A stretch of 64,000 bases of DNA, taken from the NCBI GenBank assembly GCA_040779335.1, contig JBFONV010000005.1, positions 310,001 to 374,000 on the forward strand, read 5' to 3'. A program made the position numbers and the translations under genes. Positions 50,925-59,646 of this stretch are shown here, in pieces (within the stretch, counting starts at the first letter, position 1; each line of letters starts with the position of its first letter). The notes below the pieces were generated by a model that worked only from the letters and a program-made list of their open reading frames with translations, did no database searches and was not told the origin of the DNA. The stretch is from JBFONV01 sp040779335 (GTDB lineage Bacteria; Pseudomonadota; Gammaproteobacteria; Enterobacterales; Alteromonadaceae).

Positions 50925-52118
50925 TCAATTAGCATCTGCGACATCAGGCGCAATAACTTTAAGCTTGGCATAGACCACTGAATAGATTGCCATCGCGCCA
51001 ATAGTGCCAAACGCACATAACATCATCACGCCAGCGTAGCCGTAACCTTGGGTAAGAATATAACCGGCAACGGCAGGTGATATAGATTGCGTTAGCCCTT
51101 GAGCACCCGGTACCAGCGCGGCATATTTACCAGTGTGATCAATATTACCGATAGTGCCTAACTGAAATACATCAATAAATAACCAGCAAAAGTTGAAGAC
51201 CGTCGCGGCGATCACATAACTAATGGCATTAACGTTAAACACTAACAGAAATAAAATTGAGGTCATAAAAATGAACGCGGCGATCAGGGGTTTAGATTGG
51301 CCATAGCGACTGCTCATCCACGTAGCCATTGCACAGCCCGATAACGTAAATAAAGTACCCAGTGCTAAGGTATTACTAATAAAGTCATCACTTAAACTGG
51401 CATCCACGCCCATACGTTCAATAAAGGCCCAAAATGCACCAACATTGATATAGACAAAGGCTACGGCAATTAAACATAACCAAGGGATCCATACAGGAAT
51501 GTCAGCACTAGCTTTCGCTCGTTCTTGCTGAGTGCTTTCAGCATAAGCGCCTTCATTAGACGGTGGTAGCCAGCGGACAAAAAAGTAGGTGCCAATGAAA
51601 GCAATACAGAAAAACCTAAAAATACCATCAACGCCCCAAATCGCAGAAATAGTGGGAAAGCTATATAACTCCAGTGCATTCACTGCCACTAAGCCAAATA
51701 ACAATATACTGAAATTGCGGGCGGTTTTATGTGTACCGGCAATACTGGCAACACCGAGTGAATAACAAAGACCGCCGCCTAATCCCGAAATAATACGGGT
51801 GATAAATAAAGGTTCGAAGTTGTGAAAAATGGTAGAGCAGAAGTTAGCGAGAATGGCGATGGTGATACCGAGATAGGCAAGTTTTTGTCGATTAAATCGG
51901 TTCACTAACAGCGAGGCGATAATTGAGGCAACAAAAATGCCCATTAAATCAGCAGAGGCTAGCCAGCCCAGTTGCTGTTCGTTAAAGCCTAACGTTTCAG
52001 CCAAGGAGCCAACCAACATCGGCATACCAATGAAGACGGCATTACCGACAATGCTAATAATAACAGCGGCGGCGAGAGCACGCGGATGATCAAAAATAGA
52101 GTGCGCCGATTCGTGCAT
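50925..52118 (-). CDS. MFS transporter of the guanidino/amine catabolic island
   Basis: A 397-residue major facilitator with about 12 membrane helices and a central polar loop near 200 (SNEGAYAESTQQERAKAS). GWLASADLMGIFVASIIAS and the RFNRQKLAYLG loop match MFS motif A weakly. The ATCCCCC-type palindrome 64-81 bp upstream links it to the LuxR regulator and the aminotransferase operon, so it probably carries the pathway's substrate or product across the inner membrane. Import or export cannot be decided from sequence. Confidence 0.8.
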   Translation of the reverse strand: MHESAHSIFDHPRALAAAVIISIVGNAVFIGMPMLVGSLAETLGFNEQQLGWLASADLMGIFVASIIASLLVNRFNRQKLAYLGITIAILANFCSTIFHNFEPLFITRIISGLGGGLCYSLGVASIAGTHKTARNFSILLFGLVAVNALELYSFPTISAIWGVDGIFRFFCIAFIGTYFFVRWLPPSNEGAYAESTQQERAKASADIPVWIPWLCLIAVAFVYINVGAFWAFIERMGVDASLSDDFISNTLALGTLFTLSGCAMATWMSSRYGQSKPLIAAFIFMTSILFLLVFNVNAISYVIAATVFNFCWLFIDVFQLGTIGNIDHTGKYAALVPGAQGLTQSISPAVAGYILTQGYGYAGVMMLCAFGTIGAMAIYSVVYAKLKVIAPDVADAN

Positions 52119-52181
52119 AAAATTTACCGTTAATGATTAATAAGCTTGCAGACACTATTTCAAAAACAACGTATTTATAAC

Positions 52182-52199
52182 ATCCCCCTTTTGGGTGAT
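52182..52199 (-). promoter_or_regulatory. Operator-like palindrome before the MFS gene
   Basis: ATCCCCCTTTTGGGTGAT has inverted ATC-n-CCC / GGG-n-GAT halves. It is one of three related sites in this island (others at 53082 and 55681). It lies between the LuxR gene's stop and the MFS start. Confidence 0.65.
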
Positions 52200-52213
52200 A
52201 TTTTTTTGATGGG

Positions 52214-53041
52214 CTATTCCATAAATGTCAGCGGGTCCGCCGTGGAATTTTCTGGCATTGCTTTTAACGAAGCGATAAACAAATAAAACAATTCAGCTTG
52301 CGAGCTAACATCTAGTTTTACATAAATATTTTTACGATGATGCTTTATTGTTTCTAAGCTGTTTTCTAATTTTTGCGCGATCACTTTAATAGAATAGCCA
52401 TGCAAAATTAAATGAAGAATTTCGCACTCTCGGGGCGTTAAAATACTCTGACCAAAATTGACTAAGGCATTATCAAGCTGCCATTCCAAGTTATAATCGC
52501 TGCTTTGTTCCTGTTTCTGCACCCACTGCCCGATGATCGCTTTCAACAAAGGAAAAATAATAGCTAACTGCTCAATATCATCTTTGCTAAACGAACGTTC
52601 GCTAATATGGCGCGCCAGCGAAATACTGACGATGGCCTGCTGCTCTAATTGCAGCAACACACACATTTCATCGCAATACCCGAGCTGTTTATAAAAAATA
52701 TTATAATATTCAGACTCTTCAAAACCTATCGGGGCAACATCGTGCATAGTAAACACCCCTTCTGCTCTTTCGTCATAGGCCTTGCGGTAAAAGGGGTCTA
52801 ACAGGTAAGCACCAGAATCATATTTATCTATTTGAATGCTTGGATCTTCATTCGCCAATAAACGGTGATGTGAGGTATGCGGCGGTTTTGCATGTGGGTA
52901 TAAAGTCACCATGCCGCTACTGCTACGCGTTAAGGTTTCAATGCCTTTTAACAACAAAGCAATCGCTTCTTCGTTGTAGTTTTTGCTTAACACTTGCGCC
53001 AGCGTTTGATTCCACGCCTTTAGATCAACATTACTGCTCAT
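52214..53041 (-). CDS. LuxR-type regulator of the catabolic island
   Basis: A 275-residue regulator. The N-terminal part (about 1-190) resembles an alpha/beta sensor domain of LuxR/GAF type, and the C-terminal helix-turn-helix (about 205-262) reads LTPRECEILHLILHGYSIKV followed by IAQKLENSLETIKHHRKNIY. There is no receiver domain. ATG 53041 is chosen because the longer frame from 53104 would translate the operator itself. It lies between the MFS gene and the divergent TonB receptor gene, and is the obvious candidate for binding the repeated CCCC/GGGG palindromes. Confidence 0.8.
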   Translation of the reverse strand: MSSNVDLKAWNQTLAQVLSKNYNEEAIALLLKGIETLTRSSSGMVTLYPHAKPPHTSHHRLLANEDPSIQIDKYDSGAYLLDPFYRKAYDERAEGVFTMHDVAPIGFEESEYYNIFYKQLGYCDEMCVLLQLEQQAIVSISLARHISERSFSKDDIEQLAIIFPLLKAIIGQWVQKQEQSSDYNLEWQLDNALVNFGQSILTPRECEILHLILHGYSIKVIAQKLENSLETIKHHRKNIYVKLDVSSQAELFYLFIASLKAMPENSTADPLTFME

Positions 53042-53081
53042 ATGGTTAAGTAACCCATCAAAATAGCCATCGGTAGAATTC

Positions 53082-53098
53082 TCCCCTTTTTGGGGGAT
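53082..53098. promoter_or_regulatory. Operator-like palindrome between the LuxR and TonB receptor genes
   Basis: On the minus strand it reads ATCCCCCAAAAAGGGGAG. It has the same 7-5-6 layout as the site before the aminotransferase operon. It lies about 41 bp before the LuxR start and 137 bp before the TonB receptor start, so it could serve both. Confidence 0.65.
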
Positions 53099-53234
53099 AA
53101 ACAAAAAGTTTGTTAGCTGAAATACTGATCATACAAAGTGATTTATGACCCTGCCTCGTTACTTAGCGTGCAGCAATATTCATTAATTTTCAACTAATCA
53201 TAAGAACTAATTGTATTCCTTAGGAGGAAAGCTC

Positions 53235-55565
53235 ATGAAAAATAATTTTAAGCTCGCTAAGCTAACAATTGCGCTAGCGGCTATATGGACCACGTCTTCA
53301 GTTGCTATTGCTGAAGAAACCAATGCCGCCGCAACGAAGAAAGAAAATGAAAAAATAGAATCTATTGTTATTACTGCACAAAAGCGCTCGCAGTCTATTA
53401 ATGAAGTCGGCGTGACCACCACGGCGTTTGCCGGTGATATGCTAGAAGAATTAGGCGTAGAAAATGCGGTAGATCTTGGCGCTAACACGCCTGGGTTAGT
53501 TGCCGTTAACGCCACCTCAGGCGGAACCCCTATTTTTGCCATTCGTGGTATCGGTCTCGATGACTTTAGCCCTAACAATACCAGTGGTGTTGGTGTCTAT
53601 ACCGATGAAGTGTTTGCCAGTAGTCCGGTATATTTGGGGGGGCAACTGTTTGATATTGAACGTGTTGAAGTATTAAAAGGCCCACAAGGTACGCTGTACG
53701 GAAAAAATACTACCGGGGGTGCCATTAACTTTATCACCAAAAAGCCCACCGATGATTTTGAAGCGTTTATTGAAGCAGATTACAGCAGCTACCAAACCAT
53801 AGAGTTAACCACGGCACTTGGCGGCGCATTAACCGATAGCGTTAATGGGCGGTTATCAATGAATTACGCTAAATCAAACGAAGGCTGGCAAGAAGACATT
53901 ACTACCGGCGAAGAATTTGGCTTACAAGACTCGTTTGCTATTAGAGCACAATTAGGGTTTGAACTTGGCAGCGCGGGCACTGGCCTGTTGCGCATTTACG
54001 CCAATCAGGACAAATCTAAACCGACCTCTCCTGATAGCGAAGGTATTGGCGATGTTTTTGGTGATGCTTCGTTTGATATTCTAAATTCTCCATCCGATCC
54101 CAATAAAGTCAGCGTCGGCGCATTAGATGTATTCCGTGATGAAAGCGGTTCAGGCGTTGCCTTAACACTCGATTATAGCTTTGAAAATTTTGACTTAGTT
54201 TCAATCACTTCTTGGGACCAATATGATCGTAAAATGACCGACAACTATGACGGTTCAGCCATTTCCACTATGGAATTATTGCAAGACGATGAGTTATCGC
54301 AATGGTCACAAGAAATACGCTTTATTAGCACTTCAAGCGACGACTTTACTTGGGTAGCAGGGGCGAATATTTCCAACGAAGACGTTAATGCGGTTGATAC
54401 CTTTGATGACTCGTTCTTTTTAAGCGACTCAGTATTTGACGGCGTATTTTATCCTGAAGATATTAACTTCTTTGGCGAAGATCAGTTCATTGCCGACTAC
54501 CAACAACAAACAGACTCTTATGGTTTATATCTGCATACAGAAACTCAGCTAAATGAGCAGTGGAAATTAATTGCCGGTATTCGTTACTCTTACGATGAGC
54601 GTTCATTTAATGGCGCAGCAACCAATTTTAGTGGTGGCGAGAATTACGCTGTTACTGAGCTTAATGAAACCAATGATGAAGACGCCATTACTGGGAAAAT
54701 AGGCTTAGACTGGAAAGTTGATAAAGATTTATTGGTGTTTGGTAATATTGCCACCAGTTACAAAAGCGGTGTTTATTATGGCGGCGCGGTCCTTGATAGT
54801 AATGCTTGGAGCTACGTGAAACCCGAAGACGTTACCTCAGCTGAACTCGGTTTCAAATGGACGTTGCTTGAAGGCAGCATGCACATAAACGGCGCAGCAT
54901 TTGCCCTTAAATATGAAAATCGTCAGTCGCTTTTGACTTTTATCTCAGATGATTTCAGTGATTTTAGTGGCTTTGCCGTTGCTGATACCACGTTAGCCAA
55001 TATCCCAGAATCAGAAACTTCTGGCGTTGAAATGGATGTACACTGGTTGGCCACCGATGAATTGACTATTCAGGCCGGTATCGCTTATCTCGATTCGCAA
55101 GTTACCAAAGCGCCGACCACTGCAGATTTACGCGGTATTAATGCCGATGCTTCGGTAAATGATCAAGCCAATGAAGACGGTTTTGGTTTTGTCGATGCGC
55201 TCGCCGCACCACTAGTTAACGGCACCGTGTTATCACAAGCACCAGAATGGAGTTATAACGCCTTGGTGGCTTACGACATGCCACTGGAAAACGATCGCTA
55301 TTTAAAATTTCAAACCAGTTACTCATGGTCAGATAACCAATTCGCACAACTGGCAGACAGCAATGCTAAATATGGCCCGGTCAGTTCATTAAATGCGCTA
55401 GTGTCACTGAGCTCAGATGCAGATGCCTGGACAGTAACATTATGGGCAAGAAACTTACTCGATAATGATGCTGAAACCTATTCGTTTACCGGATTTGCAG
55501 GGCGAACTGTTTATCGTCAGCAACCCGCCACCTTTGGCTTGACGTTTAAGTACGATTACTACTAA
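53235..55565 (+). CDS. TonB-dependent receptor of the catabolic island
   Basis: A 776-residue outer-membrane receptor. The signal peptide is about residues 1-26, the TonB-box-like KIESIVITAQKRSQSINEVG follows, the plug has AIRGIGLDDF and VEVLKGPQGTLYGKNTTGG, and the barrel ends in FGLTFKYDYY. AGGAGGAAA 5 nt before the ATG at 53235 is a strong ribosome site. The plug pattern is typical of receptors for organic nutrients rather than of iron siderophores. Its place next to the LuxR gene and the ureohydrolase operon suggests a guanidino or polyamine-containing substrate. Confidence 0.88.
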   Translation: MKNNFKLAKLTIALAAIWTTSSVAIAEETNAAATKKENEKIESIVITAQKRSQSINEVGVTTTAFAGDMLEELGVENAVDLGANTPGLVAVNATSGGTPIFAIRGIGLDDFSPNNTSGVGVYTDEVFASSPVYLGGQLFDIERVEVLKGPQGTLYGKNTTGGAINFITKKPTDDFEAFIEADYSSYQTIELTTALGGALTDSVNGRLSMNYAKSNEGWQEDITTGEEFGLQDSFAIRAQLGFELGSAGTGLLRIYANQDKSKPTSPDSEGIGDVFGDASFDILNSPSDPNKVSVGALDVFRDESGSGVALTLDYSFENFDLVSITSWDQYDRKMTDNYDGSAISTMELLQDDELSQWSQEIRFISTSSDDFTWVAGANISNEDVNAVDTFDDSFFLSDSVFDGVFYPEDINFFGEDQFIADYQQQTDSYGLYLHTETQLNEQWKLIAGIRYSYDERSFNGAATNFSGGENYAVTELNETNDEDAITGKIGLDWKVDKDLLVFGNIATSYKSGVYYGGAVLDSNAWSYVKPEDVTSAELGFKWTLLEGSMHINGAAFALKYENRQSLLTFISDDFSDFSGFAVADTTLANIPESETSGVEMDVHWLATDELTIQAGIAYLDSQVTKAPTTADLRGINADASVNDQANEDGFGFVDALAAPLVNGTVLSQAPEWSYNALVAYDMPLENDRYLKFQTSYSWSDNQFAQLADSNAKYGPVSSLNALVSLSSDADAWTVTLWARNLLDNDAETYSFTGFAGRTVYRQQPATFGLTFKYDYY

Positions 55566-55603
55566 AGCCAGAAAAACGTAAATAGTTAGTACATTCAAAT
55601 AGA

Positions 55604-55636
55604 CCTCAGGCTCATCGACTGTCGATGACTCTGAGG
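55604..55636 (+). terminator. Hairpin after the TonB receptor gene
   Basis: CCTCAG / CTGAGG (55604-55609, 55631-55636) and the inner TCATCGAC / GTCGATGA (55612-55619, 55621-55628) make a long stem 38 bp after the stop. T-rich sequence follows only about 15 nt later. Confidence 0.5.
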
Positions 55637-55680
55637 CCATCAATCATGACAGATTTTTCCAAATTATTTTTATAAACCGC

Positions 55681-55697
55681 TCCCCTGATGGGGGGAT
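55681..55697 (+). promoter_or_regulatory. Operator-like palindrome before the aminotransferase operon
   Basis: The minus strand reads ATCCCCCCATCAGGGGAG, matching the site at 53082 in all outer positions. It lies 80 bp before the aminotransferase ATG. Confidence 0.65.
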
Positions 55698-55776
55698 TTA
55701 TCAATGAACCATCGGTTTATATACTCGTTTCTACAGTTGACACAACTGTACGAACACGCTTTGAAGGGGCAAAAAA

Positions 55777-57183
55777 ATGAATAACTTTACCAAAGAAATT
55801 ATGCAAAAAGATCAACAACACTTTATGCATCCATGGACCATTTTTGATGTCTATAAAACCGATGGTGCCCTGCCCATTGAACAAGCCTCTGGTATTCACT
55901 TACAAGACACTGACGGTAACCGTTACTTGGACGCAGTTGGCGGCCTATGGTGTAACAACATCGGCACGGGCCGTGACGAAATGGCCGATGCGATTGCCGA
56001 CCAAGTACGTAAAATGTCTTACGCCAGTCCATTTGTTGATATGACCAATGTTCCGGGAACGCAGCTAGCAGCAAAAATTGCTGAACTTGCGCCAGGTTCA
56101 CTTAACCGTGTTTTTTATAGTTGTGGCGGCTCAACGGCTGTTGATACCGCTTATCGGCTAATTCAGTATTATCAAAACTGTCGTGGCAAACATGAGAAAA
56201 AACATATTATTTCGCGTGATATGTCTTACCACGGTTCAACCTATGCTGCGATGTCTATCGGCGGTAAAAAAGGTGATCACCCTGCTGAGTTTGATTATAT
56301 TCAAGACACTATTCATCACATTACTGCGCCAAAAAAGTACGGTTATCACGACGAAAAAACCGATGCTGAATTTCTGGATTTCTTGATTAAAGAATTTGAA
56401 ACGAAAATATTAGCCATAGGCGCAGACAAAGTCGCCGCATTTTTTGCTGAGCCTATTTTAGGTGCTGGTGGCGTGGTTGAACCCCCAAAAGGCTATCACA
56501 AACAAACGTGGGAGCTGTGTAAAAAATACGACATTTTATATGTGTCAGACGAGGTTGTTACTGCTTTTGGCCGTCTTGGTCACTGGTTCGCATCCAAAGA
56601 AGTTTTTGACATTCAGCCAGATATTATTATTTGTGCGAAAGGTTTAACTTCTGGTTACCTTCCTTTGGGTGCAACCATTTTTTCTGATGAAATTTGGGAG
56701 GTGATCAGTGAAGACGGTCATGGCCGTTGTTTTGCACATGGTTTTACCTATTCTGGCCATCCTGTTGCTTGTGCAGCCGCATTAAAGAACATTGAAATAA
56801 TGCAGCGCGAGCAATTATTAGAAAACGTCAAAGAGCTTGAGTCGTATTTTAAAAATCGCTTAGAAACCCTGCTCGAGTTACCGATCGTTGGCGATGTTCG
56901 CGGTAAAGGCTTTATGTGGTGTGTGGAATTTGTTGCCAATAAAGAGACCCGCGAATTGTTTCCTGAAGAAATGGACATTGGTAAGCAAATTTCAAATCAT
57001 GCTGACGCACGCGGACTGATTGTTCGCCCGATTGTACATCTAAATGTCATGTCGCCACCGTTAACCTTAACCAAAGAGAATATCGATTTTATTGTCGATA
57101 CCTTACGGGCAAGTGCATTAGCGACCATCGATGATTTGGCCGCCCAAGGCTACAGCTACCCAAACAGCTTAATGGTGGGTTAA
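55777..57183 (+). CDS. Class III aminotransferase (omega-amino acid/polyamine:pyruvate type)
   Basis: A 468-residue PLP enzyme. The N-terminus HFMHPWTIFDVYKTDG is typical of omega-aminotransferases such as SpuC-like putrescine or beta-alanine/GABA:pyruvate enzymes. Further motifs are VFYSCGGSTAVDTAYRL, SYHGSTYAAMS, DEVVTAFGRLG, and IICAKGLTSGYLPLGA, whose Lys binds PLP. It would convert an amine or omega-amino acid to an aldehyde. It heads an operon with aldehyde dehydrogenase and two ureohydrolases, which fits removal of the amino group after urea is cut off a guanidino compound. Confidence 0.88.
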   Translation: MNNFTKEIMQKDQQHFMHPWTIFDVYKTDGALPIEQASGIHLQDTDGNRYLDAVGGLWCNNIGTGRDEMADAIADQVRKMSYASPFVDMTNVPGTQLAAKIAELAPGSLNRVFYSCGGSTAVDTAYRLIQYYQNCRGKHEKKHIISRDMSYHGSTYAAMSIGGKKGDHPAEFDYIQDTIHHITAPKKYGYHDEKTDAEFLDFLIKEFETKILAIGADKVAAFFAEPILGAGGVVEPPKGYHKQTWELCKKYDILYVSDEVVTAFGRLGHWFASKEVFDIQPDIIICAKGLTSGYLPLGATIFSDEIWEVISEDGHGRCFAHGFTYSGHPVACAAALKNIEIMQREQLLENVKELESYFKNRLETLLELPIVGDVRGKGFMWCVEFVANKETRELFPEEMDIGKQISNHADARGLIVRPIVHLNVMSPPLTLTKENIDFIVDTLRASALATIDDLAAQGYSYPNSLMVG

Positions 57184-57187
57184 TCAC

Positions 57188-58609
57188 ATGGAAAATTTAA
57201 ACAAACTATTCATTAATGGCCAGTGGCTGACGTCTTCATCAGACGATGTGCTCGATGTCATTAACCCGAGTACCGAGCAAGTGATCGCTCAAGTCGTTAG
57301 CGCCAATATTGACGATGTTAATGCCGCGGTTAGTGCGGCTAAAAATGCGTTTATCGACTGGTCAAATACTTCAGCCAACAAGCGTAGCGAAATAATCAAA
57401 GCTATCGCGCTGAAAATGGAGCAACGCAAAGCTGAATTAGTCACGGCTATTTCACAAACTATGGGCTGCCCAGAGCATATTGCGAGCTGGCTGCAAGTTG
57501 AAGGTCCCATAGAGGGCATGGCGTTATTTGCTGAACATACCCACTTAACCGAAAGTATTGAAGAAGCGGGGAGTTCATTAATCATCAAAGAAGCAGTTGG
57601 CGTATGCGCCTTTATCAACCCTTGGAATTATCCCCTGCACCAATTTGTTGGCAAAGTCGGTGCCGCGCTTGCTGCGGGCTGCACTATGGTGGTTAAGCCA
57701 TCAGAACAAACACCATGGCAAGACTACATCATGGCTGAAATTATGGCGGAATGTGGTTTACCTGCGGGTGTTTTTAACCTTGTCCCTGGCACCGGAGCTA
57801 TAGTTGGTGATGCCCTTAGTCGCCATCCGGATGTTGATATGGTGTCATTTACCGGCTCCACTCAAGCAGGCATCAAAGTCGCGCAAGCCGCAGCGCCAAC
57901 AGTGAAACGTGTGACTCAGGAACTCGGCGGAAAGTCCCCGTTTATTATCACCGAAGATGCTGATTTAGCCGCCGCGGTAAAATACGGCGTTGAAGATGTC
58001 ATGCTTAACAGCGGCCAAACCTGTACCGCATTAACGCGCATGCTCGTACCGCAATCTAAATACGGCGCCGCGGTTAGCTTGGCAAAATCGTGTGCGGAAA
58101 GTTTAATTGTTGGCAGTGACGACAATGCTTTTCTTGGCGCGATGAGTTCAAAAACGCAACAACAACGTGTGCTCGATTATATTCAAATTGGTTTAGACGA
58201 AGGCGCAGAGCTTATTTGTGGTGGTCTTGAGTCGCCGCTTGCTGAGCAAAAAGGTTTTTACGTCGCACCGACGATTTTTGCTCGTGTTAACAATCAAATG
58301 CGTATTGCCCGAGAAGAAATATTCGGTCCAGTGCTCTGCATGATCCCTTATCAATATATTGATGACGCTATCGCTATCGCCAACGATACACCTTATGGCC
58401 TGTCATCTGGAGTTTATGCCAAAGATGAAACGAGCGCGATTGCCATCGCTCGTAAAATTCGCGCCGGACAATGTTATATCAATGGCGGATTCTTTAACTA
58501 TTTGGCGCCGTTTGGTGGTTATAAACAATCAGGTAATGGTCGTGAGTTTGGCGCGATTGGCGTAGAAGAGTTCCTTGAAACCAAAGCCATTCAACGTGGC
58601 GAGCATTAA
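57188..58609 (+). CDS. NAD(P)-dependent aldehyde dehydrogenase
   Basis: A 473-residue aldehyde dehydrogenase. INPWNYPLHQFVGKVGAALA is the cofactor region, TQELGGKSPFI holds the general base Glu, LNSGQTCTALTRM holds the catalytic Cys, and EIFGPVLCM is near the end. It oxidises the aldehyde made by the aminotransferase, e.g. 4-aminobutanal or succinate semialdehyde, to an acid. The ATG is 4 bp after the aminotransferase stop, so translation is coupled. The next gene follows after 11 bp. Confidence 0.9.
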   Translation: MENLNKLFINGQWLTSSSDDVLDVINPSTEQVIAQVVSANIDDVNAAVSAAKNAFIDWSNTSANKRSEIIKAIALKMEQRKAELVTAISQTMGCPEHIASWLQVEGPIEGMALFAEHTHLTESIEEAGSSLIIKEAVGVCAFINPWNYPLHQFVGKVGAALAAGCTMVVKPSEQTPWQDYIMAEIMAECGLPAGVFNLVPGTGAIVGDALSRHPDVDMVSFTGSTQAGIKVAQAAAPTVKRVTQELGGKSPFIITEDADLAAAVKYGVEDVMLNSGQTCTALTRMLVPQSKYGAAVSLAKSCAESLIVGSDDNAFLGAMSSKTQQQRVLDYIQIGLDEGAELICGGLESPLAEQKGFYVAPTIFARVNNQMRIAREEIFGPVLCMIPYQYIDDAIAIANDTPYGLSSGVYAKDETSAIAIARKIRAGQCYINGGFFNYLAPFGGYKQSGNGREFGAIGVEEFLETKAIQRGEH

Positions 58610-58620
58610 GGAGAATAGCA

Positions 58621-59592
58621 ATGACTGACCGAAAAAATAGCCCGTGCTTTAACCAACCCATGGGCGGTAATGAAATGCCGCGCTTTGGTGGTCCAAGTAC
58701 CATGTTTCGTTTACCTACCAGCGAGTTAAACGATGATTTAGATATCGGCATTATTGGCATTCCGCTCGATATTGGTGCGAGTAACCGTAGCGGCACCCGT
58801 TATGGTCCGCGTGACATTAGAGCAGAATCAGTACTGGTGCGCCCATATGGCATGTACACCAAAGCTGCGCCGTTTGATAGTTTCCAAATTGCCGACATTG
58901 GCGATGTTGCCATTAACACTTTCAATTTGCTTGACTCGATTAGCATTATTGAACGTCATTACGATGAAGTTACCAAGCATGATATCAAGCCCGTCACCTT
59001 AGGCGGCGATCACACCATCTGCTTGCCTATTTTACGCGCACTACATAAAAAACATGGCACCATGGCATTAGTGCATGTTGATGCTCATGCCGACATTAAT
59101 GACAACATGTTTGGTGAAAAAATTGCCCATGGCACTATTTTTAGACGCGCTATTGAAGAAAGTTTAGTTGACCCAAATAAAATGGTGCAAATTGGCCAAC
59201 GGGCAACTGGTTATAGCTCCCGTGATTTTCAATGGGCGATAGATCGTGGTGTTCGCGTGGTGCAGGCAGAAGAATGCTGGCTAAAATCATTAACGCCATT
59301 AATGGCCGAAGTGCGCGAGTTAATTGGACCAGACACCCCGACCTATTTAACCTTTGATATTGATGGCATCGACCCTGCTTTTGCCCCAGGTACAGGTACA
59401 CCAGAGCCAGCAGGATTAACCTCGCCACAAGCGCTTGAAATTGTCCGCGGTATATATGGCACTAACCTTATTGGTGCTGATTTAGTTGAAGTTTCTCCCG
59501 CGTACGATACCAGTGGCAATACCTCATTATTGGCCGCCAATATTGTCTTTGAAATGCTGTGTAGTTTTCGCGGCTGTATTCGTCGCGATTAG
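58621..59592 (+). CDS. Ureohydrolase, guanidinobutyrase/guanidinopropionase-like
   Basis: A 323-residue arginase-family enzyme that cleaves urea from a guanidino acid. NQPMGGNEMPRFGG, PLDIGASNRSGTRYGPRDIR, PYGMYTKAAPFDS and the closing LLAANIVFEMLCSF resemble Pseudomonas GbuA/GpuA. Mn2+ ligands are complete: GGDHTI, VDAHADIND and FDIDGIDPAFAPGTGT. GGAG lies 6 nt before the ATG. Likely substrates are 4-guanidinobutyrate (giving GABA) or 3-guanidinopropionate (giving beta-alanine), which the aminotransferase could then use. Exact substrate not proven. Confidence 0.85.
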   Translation: MTDRKNSPCFNQPMGGNEMPRFGGPSTMFRLPTSELNDDLDIGIIGIPLDIGASNRSGTRYGPRDIRAESVLVRPYGMYTKAAPFDSFQIADIGDVAINTFNLLDSISIIERHYDEVTKHDIKPVTLGGDHTICLPILRALHKKHGTMALVHVDAHADINDNMFGEKIAHGTIFRRAIEESLVDPNKMVQIGQRATGYSSRDFQWAIDRGVRVVQAEECWLKSLTPLMAEVRELIGPDTPTYLTFDIDGIDPAFAPGTGTPEPAGLTSPQALEIVRGIYGTNLIGADLVEVSPAYDTSGNTSLLAANIVFEMLCSFRGCIRRD

Positions 59593-59646
59593 TAATAGCG
59601 CATAACCCAAATAGCTTAGCCCAAACAAGTAAATAGGAAGATTATT

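Noticed and set aside
53042..53104. Longer N-terminus for the LuxR regulator
   Set aside because: The extension is encoded by the operator palindrome itself and has no family likeness.
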